The notes: generated by a model from the letters alone, not told the origin. Shown: positions 24,931 to 33,708, counted from the first letter of the stretch. The stretch is 33,847 bases of DNA from Caldithrix sp. (GCA_020720405.1 DYOS01000014.1:6075-39921), one strand, 5' to 3'. Program-made: numbers and translations.

Positions 24931-25317
24931 TTAACGTTTTGAGAACTGGTAGCGTTTACGGGCTTTCGCTAAACCGTATTTTCTACGTTCCTTTTCGCGG
25001 GAATCACGGGTGAGCAATCCGGCACCGCGCAGCGATTTCCGGTAATCTTCGCTATAAATCAACAGAGCCCTGGCGATTCCGAGACGAACCGCTCCAGCCT
25101 GACCCGACAATCCGCCGCCATTGACTTTAATCTTGAAGTCAAAGGACACTTTATTATCCGTAACATCAAGTGGCTGTTCAATATCCATAATCAGGGTTTC
25201 ACGTTTGAAATAACCCAGCAGATCACGCCCATTGACTACAATTTTTCCTGAACCAGGTGTCATTCTAACCCTGGCAACAGAACTTTTCCGACGACCGATT
25301 GATATATACTCTTCCAT
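24931..25317 (-). CDS. rpsI: 30S ribosomal protein S9
   Basis: Small-subunit protein whose C-terminal tail reaches the P-site tRNA. 128 residues with the signatures [18 protein letters not shown] (8-25), [20 protein letters not shown] and the basic C-terminus [17 protein letters not shown], which ends in the invariant SKR. It follows rplM after 19 bp and precedes a terminator. Confidence 0.99.
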   Translation of the reverse strand: MEEYISIGRRKSSVARVRMTPGSGKIVVNGRDLLGYFKRETLIMDIEQPLDVTDNKVSFDFKIKVNGGGLSGQAGAVRLGIARALLIYSEDYRKSLRGAGLLTRDSREKERRKYGLAKARKRYQFSKR

Positions 25318-25336
25318 TGATACAAGCTCCCGCTAT

Positions 25337-25774
25337 CTATTTTAAATCAAGTTTTTCAGGCATTTGGGCCGCATGCGGATGCTCGGTACCCGCATAAATC
25401 TTTAGCTTTCTGAACATCTGACGCCCCAGGGCATTTTTTGGAAGCATACGGCGAACGGCTGCTTCAATAACCCGCTCCGGATGGGTCTGAATCATTCTTG
25501 CCACCGGTGTAATGGTTACACCTCCCGGATATCCGGAGTGCCGAAAATAGGTTTTTTGCCCCATCTTCCGGCCTGTAAAATGGACCTTCTCGGCATTTAT
25601 TACAATGATGAAATCACCAGTATCCTGATGCGGGGAGAAAAACGGCTTATTTTTACCACGCAACATCGAGGCAATTTTACTTGCCATACGCCCTACAACG
25701 AGACCGTCAGCATCAACAACATACCATTTGCGTGCAGCTTCGACTTCATGTTCACGGGCGATCAACGTTTTCAA
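25337..25774 (-). CDS. rplM: 50S ribosomal protein L13
   Basis: Large-subunit assembly protein, 145 residues. Signatures are [20 protein letters not shown] (17-36), [28 protein letters not shown] and [19 protein letters not shown]. The start is TTG at 25774, 5 nt after a perfect AGGAGG, and no ATG is suitably placed. It is the first gene behind a consensus-type promoter at 25813-25841. Confidence 0.99.
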   Translation of the reverse strand: MKTLIAREHEVEAARKWYVVDADGLVVGRMASKIASMLRGKNKPFFSPHQDTGDFIIVINAEKVHFTGRKMGQKTYFRHSGYPGGVTITPVARMIQTHPERVIEAAVRRMLPKNALGRQMFRKLKIYAGTEHPHAAQMPEKLDLK

Positions 25775-25812
25775 TTCGGCCTCCTGTCAAAACAAATAAA
25801 AGTAGAGCGTTT

Positions 25813-25841
25813 AATATAGCCTGACATAAAAATCTTGTCAA
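25813..25841 (-). promoter_or_regulatory. Sigma-70-type promoter of rplM-rpsI
   Basis: On the minus strand TTGACA (25836-25841) and TATATT (25813-25818) are separated by exactly 17 bp. It lies about 40 bases upstream of the rplM start and is the best promoter in the window. Its form supports ordinary sigma-70 recognition rather than the Bacteroidota-type -33/-7 promoter. Confidence 0.88.
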
Positions 25842-25882
25842 TACTTTTACCGTTCTTTTATCAAATGTATTAAAAAATCTTT

Positions 25883-27595
25883 TCAACTTTGCCCATAGTT
25901 TCCATGGTCTCTCAGGTAGCTGAAGATTGTAGTTATTGATTTATAGTAATCCGGCTTTGGTTTCATTTGAAAGATGGCTTCAATCCATGTTAAGATATCT
26001 CCGCTCACCTCTGTATAATTCAGTCCTGAGTATAGTTTCCATAAATTTGCTTTCAGCCAGGTTAATAAGCGCCAATAACTTAAGGCCAGCAACGCTTCAT
26101 TTAATTCGGTTGGGTGTATTTTCCGGGATATACGTTTTTGGACTCTTCCGTAGACAGATTCAAGAACATACAACTCAATGACTAAATTTGAAAAATCCTC
26201 CAGCCACATCTGTTGAGCTGAAAGACCTTTCCCGAATTGCGCACCAGCTCGTCTTGCCAGCTCTGAGAGAACAAATTGGGATACCTTGATCAGCCCCGCT
26301 GCCCGTTCAAAAACACGATCAGACTCAATCTTTAGATCATTTGGACTATACCCAAAATTGACCTGGTTCAATTCTTTTATTGTCCGCCCGGCGATTATCT
26401 GACGGTTTATTTCATTTGTTCCTTCAAATATCCGGTCTATTCGTGTGTCCCGATACATGGCTGCTAAAGGATACTCTTCACTGTACCCATAACCACCGAA
26501 AATCTGCAAACCGTCATCCGTATTCAAGCCATGCATTTCGCTGTTAAAAACTTTAACTATGGATGCCTGTACAGCATATTTTTCAATACTTTCAATCGGA
26601 TGTTCATCCAGGCCTGCTTCCTGATCCAGTAATCCTGTTGTGCGATATAGTATGGTTTCCATTGCGAAAATCCGGAAAAAAATCTCCGCTATTTTTTTCT
26701 GTATCATCCCGAAACCGAGCAGGTTTGATCCAAATTGTTTGCGCTGTTCTGCATAGCGAAATGATTCCGTGAGAACCTCCTTCGATGCTCCAAGATTTGC
26801 AGCTCCAAGTTTAATTCTGCCAATATTTAGAACATTAAAGGCAATTTTATGACCTTCCCCTTCCACACCGAGCAGATTTCCTGCCGGAATAGAAACATTT
26901 TCAAGAATCAGGCTGGCTGTACTCGAACCTTTTATCCCAATTTTTTTCTCTTCGCTGCCATATGAATAACCCGGGAGTGGTGGTTCCAAAAGGAATGCTG
27001 TGAACCGGTCACCATTTACCTTTGCATAAAGGATTACTAAATCGGCCCAGGCGCCGTTGGTAATGAACTGTTTGGTTCCGTTCAGTAAATAAACATTTTT
27101 CCCCTGGTCAAAGTCAGCCCTTGTTTTGGCAGCCAGGGCGTCCGAACCCGACCCGGGTTCAGTAAGTGCATAGGCACTCAAATTTTCACCAGAAATCAGT
27201 TTCGGCAAATAATTCCGTTTTTGTTCTTCTGTTCCAAAATAGACAATCGGCAGAGTGCCAATTCCCGTATGTGCTGAGAAGGTGACCAGAAAAGATGCGG
27301 ATTGTCCCCGGGCAATATTTTCAGCAATCAAAGCGGATGTGGTTTTATCCAAAGCACTTCCGCCGTATACTTCCGGCACATCAGCGCCGAGCAATCCGAT
27401 CTCCCCGGCTTTTTTTAATATTCCCCTGCTTAACCCGGCATCAAGTTTTTCAATATTATCTTTTTGAGTTTTTATCTCATTATCCGCAAATTCCCGGGTA
27501 AGGAAGGCTATTTCCCTTTGTTCAGCACTAAAATCTTCAGGACATGGAAAATCAGCCGAACCCGGATCAGCAAATAAGGTTTTTGCGAACAACAT
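25883..27595 (-). CDS. Acyl-CoA dehydrogenase, long FadE/VLCAD-like type
   Basis: FAD enzyme for the first step of fatty-acid beta-oxidation. It has 570 residues rather than the usual 380. The extra C-terminal helical domain after about 410 is like VLCAD/ACAD9 and Bacillus FadE. Motifs are AYALTEPGSGSDA (141-153) for FAD and substrate, RKQFGSNLLGFGMIQ (285-299) and RIFEGTNEINRQI (388-400), with E391 at the catalytic-base position. A longer in-frame start (27658) lies in the upstream palindrome. ATG 27595 is preferred because GGAG precedes it and the protein starts MLFAKTLFAD. It is a single gene whose promoter carries a FadR-like operator. No electron-transfer flavoprotein genes are adjacent. 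Chain length preference is inferred from size only. Confidence 0.93.
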   Translation of the reverse strand: MLFAKTLFADPGSADFPCPEDFSAEQREIAFLTREFADNEIKTQKDNIEKLDAGLSRGILKKAGEIGLLGADVPEVYGGSALDKTTSALIAENIARGQSASFLVTFSAHTGIGTLPIVYFGTEEQKRNYLPKLISGENLSAYALTEPGSGSDALAAKTRADFDQGKNVYLLNGTKQFITNGAWADLVILYAKVNGDRFTAFLLEPPLPGYSYGSEEKKIGIKGSSTASLILENVSIPAGNLLGVEGEGHKIAFNVLNIGRIKLGAANLGASKEVLTESFRYAEQRKQFGSNLLGFGMIQKKIAEIFFRIFAMETILYRTTGLLDQEAGLDEHPIESIEKYAVQASIVKVFNSEMHGLNTDDGLQIFGGYGYSEEYPLAAMYRDTRIDRIFEGTNEINRQIIAGRTIKELNQVNFGYSPNDLKIESDRVFERAAGLIKVSQFVLSELARRAGAQFGKGLSAQQMWLEDFSNLVIELYVLESVYGRVQKRISRKIHPTELNEALLALSYWRLLTWLKANLWKLYSGLNYTEVSGDILTWIEAIFQMKPKPDYYKSITTIFSYLRDHGNYGQS

Positions 27596-27632
27596 AATGT
27601 ATTCTCCACAGATTTGAATAAGTTGTGGAAAT

Positions 27633-27662
27633 ATAATAGATAATGAATGAGTATTCATTCAA
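27633..27662 (-). promoter_or_regulatory. Candidate promoter of the acyl-CoA dehydrogenase gene
   Basis: On the minus strand TTGAAT (27657-27662) and TATTAT (27633-27638) are 18 bp apart, about 40 bases upstream of the ATG. The palindrome at 27644-27661 covers nearly the whole spacer and the -35 edge, the placement expected of a repressor site. Confidence 0.6.
27644..27661. promoter_or_regulatory. FadR-like palindromic operator
   Basis: TGAATGA-GTAT-TCATTCA is a perfect 7-4-7 inverted repeat. From memory, the Bacillus FadR (TetR family) operator is TGAATGA-MTAN-TCATTCA. This site matches it at all 14 arm positions and at the central TA, differing only in the first spacer base. It lies between a fatty-acid oxidation gene and the divergent GNAT-led operon and overlaps the leftward promoter. 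No regulator gene is in the window. Confidence 0.68.
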
Positions 27663-27703
27663 AATTATTAGTTTTTAAAATTTTATTCCAATTAAGGCCT
27701 TCA

Positions 27704-28816
27704 ATGCAGGAAATTAAGATTATCAGAACATCGGATGAGTTTTTAGCTCTGAAAAGCGTCTGGCAGGATTTAGAGACCAGGTGCAATTTATCCCACCCAT
27801 TTTTAAGCTGGGAATGGCATTACAGTTGGTGGATGCAGTATAAAAATTCATTTAAGCCGGAGGCCGATCTCCAAATTTTCTGCCTTTATAATAGCGATCA
27901 ATTACTGGCCATCCTTCCGCTGATGATTATTAAAAAATCAGGTCTTAAGATTTTACAGTTACTTTCAACTGAAATTGAGCCTACCGATTACATGGATATT
28001 CTGGCGACTGAAGAACATAGAGATTTCTATCTTCAGACCATCATTGAGTCGGTTCAATTCAGGATACTTATCCGTTCAGTTGATTATATCTGGATAAAAC
28101 AGATTTCTGATAACAGTGCACTATTTCATATTTTTGCATCTACTCAAAACTCAGCCTCTCTGAAAACTTTTATTTACCCGTCCAAAATCTGCCCATTCAT
28201 CGATCTGCCCCAGACTGAAGATGAGTTTCTCAAACAATTGTCTCAAAACATGCGTTCTGGCTTGAAGCGGCAAATAAATAAGATAAATAAAAGTGAAAAT
28301 TTTCATAGTTATATAATTTCTGACCCAGCACAAATTGAACCTGCGGTAAATTCTTTATTCCGGTTGCACCAGGCCCGTTTTGAAGATAAAAATAAGCAAA
28401 CCGGTTTTCTCCCCCGACGCATGGAATTTCACATGGACCTGGCCAGGTTGTTTCTGGAAAAAGGCTGGTTGAAGCTGTTTGTTCTCCAGGATAATGATAA
28501 GGACTTCGGTGTACTTTATTGTTATCAGGTTGGTGGGAAAATGATGTACGTCCAGGGCGGGTTTGATCCTGATTATCAGGCTTATGCACCAGGAAATTAT
28601 TTGTTAATGAGAGCCATTCGAACGGCGATCGAAAACCACTTACCTTTATTCGATTTCATGCGCGGGGATGAATCTTATAAATCAAAGTGGACAAATCTGA
28701 AGCTGCAACTCTATGATTTATATATACCATCTTCCTTGCGCGGGATGGTATTTCTGGTTTCAGTAAAATTTGTCAATCAGGTAAAAAAATTCCTGAAAAA
28801 ATTTCTGAGAAAATGA
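27704..28816 (+). CDS. CelD/BcsL-like GNAT acyltransferase
   Basis: 370-residue protein of the Acetyltransf_6 (CelD/FemAB-related) group, linked in other species to polysaccharide or cell-surface biosynthesis. Visible signatures are HPFLSWEWHYSWWMQY near the N-terminus, SQNMRSGLKRQINK in the middle, and YQAYAPGNYLLMRAIR followed by PLFDFMRGDESYKSKW, the core GNAT end motif. An in-frame ATG at 27647 lies inside the operator palindrome. ATG 27704 with AAGG before it is preferred. It begins the plus-strand operon and overlaps the next gene by four bases. The transferred group is unknown. Confidence 0.8.
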   Translation: MQEIKIIRTSDEFLALKSVWQDLETRCNLSHPFLSWEWHYSWWMQYKNSFKPEADLQIFCLYNSDQLLAILPLMIIKKSGLKILQLLSTEIEPTDYMDILATEEHRDFYLQTIIESVQFRILIRSVDYIWIKQISDNSALFHIFASTQNSASLKTFIYPSKICPFIDLPQTEDEFLKQLSQNMRSGLKRQINKINKSENFHSYIISDPAQIEPAVNSLFRLHQARFEDKNKQTGFLPRRMEFHMDLARLFLEKGWLKLFVLQDNDKDFGVLYCYQVGGKMMYVQGGFDPDYQAYAPGNYLLMRAIRTAIENHLPLFDFMRGDESYKSKWTNLKLQLYDLYIPSSLRGMVFLVSVKFVNQVKKFLKKFLRK

Positions 28817-29493
28817 ATTCACTTCTTGTTGCTCAGCCCGGGTTTTTCCCGGCACTTGATTTTTTTTTAAGCGCCATGCAAAGCGATGTTCTAATTCTGG
28901 CTGACCATCTTCTGTATCAAAAAAAAACATCCGTAACCAGATGTACTACTTTTGAAAATCCGGAGCATTTGTTTGCTATACCGGTAAAGCATTCTACCGG
29001 TCACGTTACCGTGTACCATAAACCTGTCGATTATTCGGATAGATGGCTTAGCAATCTTGAAAACATTCATCAATACTATTTTGATGATGTGCCTTTTATA
29101 AAAACCCAAATGAATGATTTTTTCCAAATCGCCGCTAAAGAAAACTACAGCTTAGGCCGCTGGCTTAAACATCATCTTCAAATTATTTTCTCACTCCTGA
29201 ACCCTGGTTTACAAATTTTATCATCGACTGAAGCCGGATTTCTTGCTGATCATACAGAAACCATACTGTATTGGCTTAACAAATTTAATTGTAATCGGTT
29301 TATCCCGGTGTCTGACTTTACAGATGAACAATTTATTGATTATAAACGGCTTAGTCCCTTTGTTGATACGACCCACAATTCTGTGCAAACCAAAAACATC
29401 TCTTCAATTGAGTATTTGAAAACGTACAGTATACTTTCTTTTTTCAAACAATATGGCTTGGAAAGCGGATTGATTTTGCGACAAAACCTGTAA
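28813..29493 (+). CDS. WbqC-like family protein
   Basis: 226 residues resembling the WbqC family encoded in O-antigen and surface-glycan clusters, whose biochemical role is unclear. The N-terminal block VAQPGFFPALDFFLSAMQSD, then LLYQKKTSVTRC and FAIPVKH, follows the family pattern of an I-x-Q-P-x-Y/F-F-P opening and a central IPV. Later text (RWLSNLENIHQYYFDDVPF) also fits. The sequence is divergent. Its ATGA overlap with the GNAT gene implies co-translation. A 63-bp gap follows before the next gene. Aromatic and Ile/Lys/Asn content is high, in line with the AT-rich neighbourhood. Confidence 0.7.
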   Translation: MNSLLVAQPGFFPALDFFLSAMQSDVLILADHLLYQKKTSVTRCTTFENPEHLFAIPVKHSTGHVTVYHKPVDYSDRWLSNLENIHQYYFDDVPFIKTQMNDFFQIAAKENYSLGRWLKHHLQIIFSLLNPGLQILSSTEAGFLADHTETILYWLNKFNCNRFIPVSDFTDEQFIDYKRLSPFVDTTHNSVQTKNISSIEYLKTYSILSFFKQYGLESGLILRQNL

Positions 29494-29556
29494 TTTCTCT
29501 ATTCTTGCAGGATAGACAGCAGTTCTTTATTTTCCAGCTCTTTTATAACAGGCAAA

Positions 29557-30297
29557 ATGAAAACAAAATTATATCTGACACAAATTCTCGAGCGGAAACA
29601 AGCTGGTTTTTTTATCCTGATCGATCCGGATAAAACACCAATTGAGATTCTTTCAAATCGTGTTGAAGCCGGTATAAGAGCCGGGGTTGATGCCTTCCTG
29701 GTTGGTGGCAGCCTGCTGCATACTGCTGATTTTGATAACTATGTTCAGGAATTAAAGCAGAATAGCCTTGATAGGCCAGTCATTATCTTTCCTGGAGATG
29801 TTAACCAGGTTTCCGGTAAGGCGGACGCCATTCTCTTCCTTTCTCTTTTAAGTGGTAGAAATCCTCAACATCTTATCGGAAGTCAGGTTATGGCTGCGCC
29901 GATAATCCGCAGATTGCAATTGGAGACCTTATCAACGGCTTATCTTTTGGTTGAATCAGGTCGTCCTACATCAGCCGAGTTTATCAGCGGTACCCGACCT
30001 CTGCCCCGTCATAAAATTGACATTGCCGTGGCCCATGCCTTAGCCGCTCAATACCTGGGTTTCGAATATATCTATCTCGAAGCTGGCAGCGGGGCTGAAT
30101 TGCCGGTTCCGGTTGAAATGATTCTGGCCATCAGCAGGGTAGTGGACATTCCACTGATTGTCGGCGGCGGTATAAAATCTGCTGATGAAGCTGCCGAGCG
30201 AATCGCGGCCGGTGCATCTTTTATTGTCACTGGTAATGTTCTCGAGCAGCAAACCGACGACCAATTTCTTCTTCATTTGGGTAGGGTTTTTCTATAA
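29557..30297 (+). CDS. Geranylgeranylglyceryl phosphate synthase family protein
   Basis: TIM-barrel prenyltransferase that joins a polyprenyl diphosphate to glycerol-1-phosphate. 246 residues with LIDPDK (21-26), LVGGSLL (48-54), IIFPGD (76-81), the substrate-binding YLEAGSGA (173-180), GGGI (203-206) and TGN (225-227). These define the GGGPS/PcrB superfamily. The FPG and YLEAGSGA forms fit group II enzymes, known from archaea and Bacteroidota-related bacteria. PcrB (heptaprenyl type) is the alternative, and chain length cannot be read from sequence. Glycerol-1-phosphate dehydrogenase is not in the window. It sits in a surface-glycan operon ahead of gmhA. Confidence 0.93.
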   Translation: MKTKLYLTQILERKQAGFFILIDPDKTPIEILSNRVEAGIRAGVDAFLVGGSLLHTADFDNYVQELKQNSLDRPVIIFPGDVNQVSGKADAILFLSLLSGRNPQHLIGSQVMAAPIIRRLQLETLSTAYLLVESGRPTSAEFISGTRPLPRHKIDIAVAHALAAQYLGFEYIYLEAGSGAELPVPVEMILAISRVVDIPLIVGGGIKSADEAAERIAAGASFIVTGNVLEQQTDDQFLLHLGRVFL

Positions 30298-30308
30298 CGG
30301 ATAAACAA

Positions 30309-30896
30309 ATGATCAACAATATTAAATCTCATTTTCAGCAAAGCGCTCAAACCATGCTTGCTGCCTCAGAAGTTATGAGTACACAGATTATTAAGGCTAT
30401 TGATATAATCAGCCAGGCTATGGAACAGGGTCATAAATTAATGATTTGCGGTAATGGCGGTAGTGCTGCGGATGCCCAGCACATGGCCGCCGAATTTGTA
30501 GTAAGATTAAATCCTAAAATTAAACGCCGTGGTCTTCCGGCCATAGCCTTAACAACGGATACATCGATAATTACTGCAGCCGGCAATGATTTTTCCTTTC
30601 AGGAAATTTTCGCCAGACAGGTTGAGGCTCTGGCCTTACCGGGTGACATATTATTGGCCATTAGTACCAGCGGGCATTCAAGCAATATTCTCAAGGCTGT
30701 TGAGACGGCAAAAAAAATGCAGTGTACAGTCATTGCTCTTCTCGGAAAAGACGGCGGGATGATCAAGAATTCTGCAGATTTACCGATCATTGTTCCATCA
30801 CAAAACACACAGCATATTCAGGAAGCGCATTTGGCCGCAGAACATATTATCTGTGAATGGGTCGAAAAAAGTTTATTTCGTGAAGTGGAGGCTTAA
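30309..30896 (+). CDS. gmhA: Sedoheptulose-7-phosphate isomerase
   Basis: First enzyme of ADP/GDP-heptose synthesis, isomerising sedoheptulose 7-phosphate to D-glycero-manno-heptose 7-phosphate. SIS-domain protein of 195 residues, the usual length. ICGNGGSAADAQH (46-58) binds phosphate. Predicted zinc ligands are H58, E62, Q171 and H179, aligned with E. coli H61, E65, Q172 and H180. AISTSGHSSNIL (117-128) is the second SIS motif. Heptose suggests an LPS core or a heptose-containing glycan. The later pathway genes (hldE, gmhB) are not here. It is separated from the GGGPS gene by 11 bp, and its TAA shares a base with the next ATG. Confidence 0.95.
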   Translation: MINNIKSHFQQSAQTMLAASEVMSTQIIKAIDIISQAMEQGHKLMICGNGGSAADAQHMAAEFVVRLNPKIKRRGLPAIALTTDTSIITAAGNDFSFQEIFARQVEALALPGDILLAISTSGHSSNILKAVETAKKMQCTVIALLGKDGGMIKNSADLPIIVPSQNTQHIQEAHLAAEHIICEWVEKSLFREVEA

Positions 30897-31855
30897 TGTT
30901 GGCAGATCGTTATCTCGTAACCGGCGGCGCTGGTTTTATTGGTTCCAACCTGGTACGGCATCTGGTCAGTCAGGGCGAAAAAGTCCGGGTTATTGATAAT
31001 CTTTCCACCGGTAAAATGGAGAACATCCGTGATCTATTGCCGGAAATTGAATTTGTCAACGGTGATATCCGCTACCTGAACACCGTGCTGGAAGTAATGA
31101 ACGATGTGGACTATGTGCTGCATCAGGCGGCGCTGCCCTCCGTGCCACGTTCCGTGGAAACCCCGCTGGAAAGCAATGATGTCAATACCAACGGTACGCT
31201 GAATATTTTATATGCGGCCAAAGAACGTAAGGTAAAACGGGTAGTTTATGCCGCCTCTTCCTCCGCTTACGGCGAATCGCCGACCTTGCCCAAAATTGAA
31301 ACCATGCCGACTTCGCCGCTCTCACCCTATGCGGTAAACAAACTGACCGGCGAATATTATTGCAAAGCCTTTCATCATGTTTATGGTCTGGAAACCGTGG
31401 CGTTACGCTATTTCAATATTTTCGGACCCCGGCAGGATCCGAATTCCTATTACTCGGCGGTCATCCCGAAATTTATCAAATCGCTGCTGCTCGATCAGCA
31501 GCCGCTGATATTCGGTGATGGCTCGCAGAGCCGTGATTTTACCTTTATTGATAATGTCATCTCCGCCAATATGCTGGCCTGCAAAGCGCCAAAAAAAGCC
31601 TGCGGCCGGGTGATGAATATTGCCTGCGGCGAGCGCATTACACTTAATGAACTGGCCGCCGAATTAAAAACCCTGCTCCAAAAAAACATCGATCCCAAAC
31701 ATGGTAATGAGCGTCCCGGAGACATCAAACATTCCTTAGCCGCCATTGCTCTGGCGGAGGATCTGATCGGGTATAAACCGCTGGTTACCGTAAAAGACGG
31801 CATCGCCAAAACCGTCGCCTGGTTCCTGAATAACAAACAAGTACTGGGACTGTGA
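30896..31855 (+). CDS. NAD-dependent UDP-sugar 4-epimerase-like protein (WbpP/GalE type)
   Basis: Short-chain dehydrogenase-fold nucleotide-sugar enzyme, 319 residues. GGAGFIGS (10-17) binds NAD, DI near 57 follows, and SSSAYGE (121-127) and YAVNK (Y145, K149) are catalytic. LHQAALPSVPRSVETP resembles the WbpP/TviC UDP-N-acetylglucosamine 4-epimerase group more than classical GalE, though a dehydratase or other epimerase is possible. The GGAGG site and ATG overlap the gmhA stop (TAATG). Codon use leans to CTG and GCC and looks unlike the AT-rich genes before it. It ends 20 bp from a convergent gene, and no strong terminator lies between. Confidence 0.9.
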   Translation: MLADRYLVTGGAGFIGSNLVRHLVSQGEKVRVIDNLSTGKMENIRDLLPEIEFVNGDIRYLNTVLEVMNDVDYVLHQAALPSVPRSVETPLESNDVNTNGTLNILYAAKERKVKRVVYAASSSAYGESPTLPKIETMPTSPLSPYAVNKLTGEYYCKAFHHVYGLETVALRYFNIFGPRQDPNSYYSAVIPKFIKSLLLDQQPLIFGDGSQSRDFTFIDNVISANMLACKAPKKACGRVMNIACGERITLNELAAELKTLLQKNIDPKHGNERPGDIKHSLAAIALAEDLIGYKPLVTVKDGIAKTVAWFLNNKQVLGL

Positions 31856-31875
31856 TTCTAATTATTAATTATTAT

Positions 31876-33708
31876 TTACTTGTACATTCTGAAATTGGCG
31901 GTTTTGACCTTCGCTTCTTCATCCCATTCATTGGGTTGCCAGGCCCGGACATAGATCAGCGGATCGCGCCCGCTAAAATCGATGAGTAAAAAAAGATAGC
32001 CTTCGTCGGCATACGAGGTGGAGGTGTAACTCTGGCGCATTTCCACCCCGAACACACTGTTCTCGTTATTTTTCTTTACAATATCAAAGCTGCTGAAATT
32101 AAGGAAAATATCCTTCTGCGCTTTGAAAATAGTGTTCTGCCGGGCAATGTATTCCATCTTTGATAATTTCAGGTACTCATATTCCGGTTCCTTATCGAAT
32201 TTCTGGTAGTTGATGGTATTCTCCGGCAATTTTTTACGCTCAATCTTCCGGCCAATCAGAATCAGGGCATCTTCGGCAAACATCAGATTAACCATTTCTA
32301 TATCCCGGGTCAGGTACGCTGTGCGGTACTTCTCTATAAATTTGATAATGGTCAGCCGGCGCTGCCAGTCCTGCCCAAATTCCGAGTCTTTGACAAACTG
32401 ATTATACAGCGCTTCGGTGATGCTGGTATTGACATCCATCAGTTTACCCTGCGGATCAAAATCCAACACCAGATATTCGGTGGATTGGGTATTCAGCGAG
32501 GGGTAACGATGCAGCAGGCCGATTTTTCTTAATTCATACCCGCCGCTCACCGGACGCACCTCGGCCTTGATATCCTGATCCTGCAGCGCCGGCTGATTAA
32601 ACGACTGGTAACTCAGCAATTTATCCCTGAGGAAAGGATCCTGAGCGTAGGCCTGGCGGATCTTAGCGGCATCCGAAGTTTGGATCAGATCCAGAAACTG
32701 GCGGGTGGATTCAAAAATCTGCTGCTGAACCGGTATCTCTTTCTCAAAATTTAATTGCAGCTGATAGGCGGGAATTTGGGATTTTTGCGGGTTAACCGCC
32801 ACCGGCCCGGTCGGCTGCGTGGTTTTATTCAGAGCGATTGTTTTGGCTGCGCTGAACTCCGGTTTTTCAACCACAGCCCAGAGTTCATCAATCACATTAA
32901 ATTCCTTGCGCGCTTCATAATAGGCGTATTTGATATTCAGTTTCAGTTCATCAAAGGCGGTGGAAGCGGCAAATAACTGAAAGGTGGCCAAACCATCCCG
33001 GCCCTTAACCAGCACCTGATTACTGCCATCCCAAAAAGTAAAATCGAGCGTGGACAAAGGCTGACCGTTCTTTTCCATTTTAAGGGTAATCGTCCGCTCT
33101 TTTTTATCTTTGCTCAGCACATCCTTTGCCGGGGAGAGCTGAATGGCGGCGATCAGACGGTTGATTTCCTGAGGGATGGCCGTGGTAAAATTGGTATTCT
33201 TGTAAATGACCTGCTGATCGGGCAGCGAATGCAGCAGCAGCATGGAAAAATAATACAATTTCAAAGCCTGGCCGGCATTGCCCTGCGCCTCATTCTCCCG
33301 GGCTGTAGCATACATTTCGGCAATCAGCGCTTTTCGCTCTTCAAAAATCTGCGCCGCTTCCTGTTTGGAAAGATAACAAAACACTTCGATCTGACCATCG
33401 GGTTTGGGTGTTTTGATGGTTTTAACATTTCTGAGCGTGGCGGCGCTGTGGGTGTGCAGAATAGCTTTGACATTTTCCTCGAGACCCCTGGAAGATTCGG
33501 TAATTTTACGCTCAAAGGAATTGGATACCTTTACCGCAATCTGCCCGGTTAGTTCTTCCAGCGCCTGGTCACCCGCTTCCCGGACATCATGCGAAACAGC
33601 CTGACCATAATAATACTCCCCGGATTGGATGATGCCCGGTTTATCCTGAGCCTTTAGAAAGGCGAAGAGGGGTACGAGTATAAACCACAAAACTGTCTTG
33701 ATTTTCAT
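31876..33708 (-). CDS. Secreted protein with LPP20-like N-terminus
   Basis: Function unknown. The 610-residue protein has a signal peptide (1-20, cleavage near LKAQ) with no lipobox cysteine, so it is probably periplasmic or secreted rather than a lipoprotein. Residues about 28-110 (GEYYYGQAVSHDVREAGDQA, then LEELTGQIAVKVSNSFE) match the LPP20 family pattern. A helical stretch follows (about 125-190). The middle has beta-rich, probably Ig/transthyretin-like text (about 205-270). The C-terminal part, with FIEKYRTAYLTRDIEMVNLM and FAEDALILIG, resembles an NTF2/SnoaL fold. It is convergent with the epimerase gene. The domain calls past the LPP20 region are by-eye inferences. Confidence 0.72.
   Translation of the reverse strand: MKIKTVLWFILVPLFAFLKAQDKPGIIQSGEYYYGQAVSHDVREAGDQALEELTGQIAVKVSNSFERKITESSRGLEENVKAILHTHSAATLRNVKTIKTPKPDGQIEVFCYLSKQEAAQIFEERKALIAEMYATARENEAQGNAGQALKLYYFSMLLLHSLPDQQVIYKNTNFTTAIPQEINRLIAAIQLSPAKDVLSKDKKERTITLKMEKNGQPLSTLDFTFWDGSNQVLVKGRDGLATFQLFAASTAFDELKLNIKYAYYEARKEFNVIDELWAVVEKPEFSAAKTIALNKTTQPTGPVAVNPQKSQIPAYQLQLNFEKEIPVQQQIFESTRQFLDLIQTSDAAKIRQAYAQDPFLRDKLLSYQSFNQPALQDQDIKAEVRPVSGGYELRKIGLLHRYPSLNTQSTEYLVLDFDPQGKLMDVNTSITEALYNQFVKDSEFGQDWQRRLTIIKFIEKYRTAYLTRDIEMVNLMFAEDALILIGRKIERKKLPENTINYQKFDKEPEYEYLKLSKMEYIARQNTIFKAQKDIFLNFSSFDIVKKNNENSVFGVEMRQSYTSTSYADEGYLFLLIDFSGRDPLIYVRAWQPNEWDEEAKVKTANFRMYK

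Noticed and set aside
27596-27658. N-terminal extension of the acyl-CoA dehydrogenase
   Set aside because: It would start inside the operator palindrome and the promoter. ATG 27595 has a ribosome site and a family-like N-terminus.
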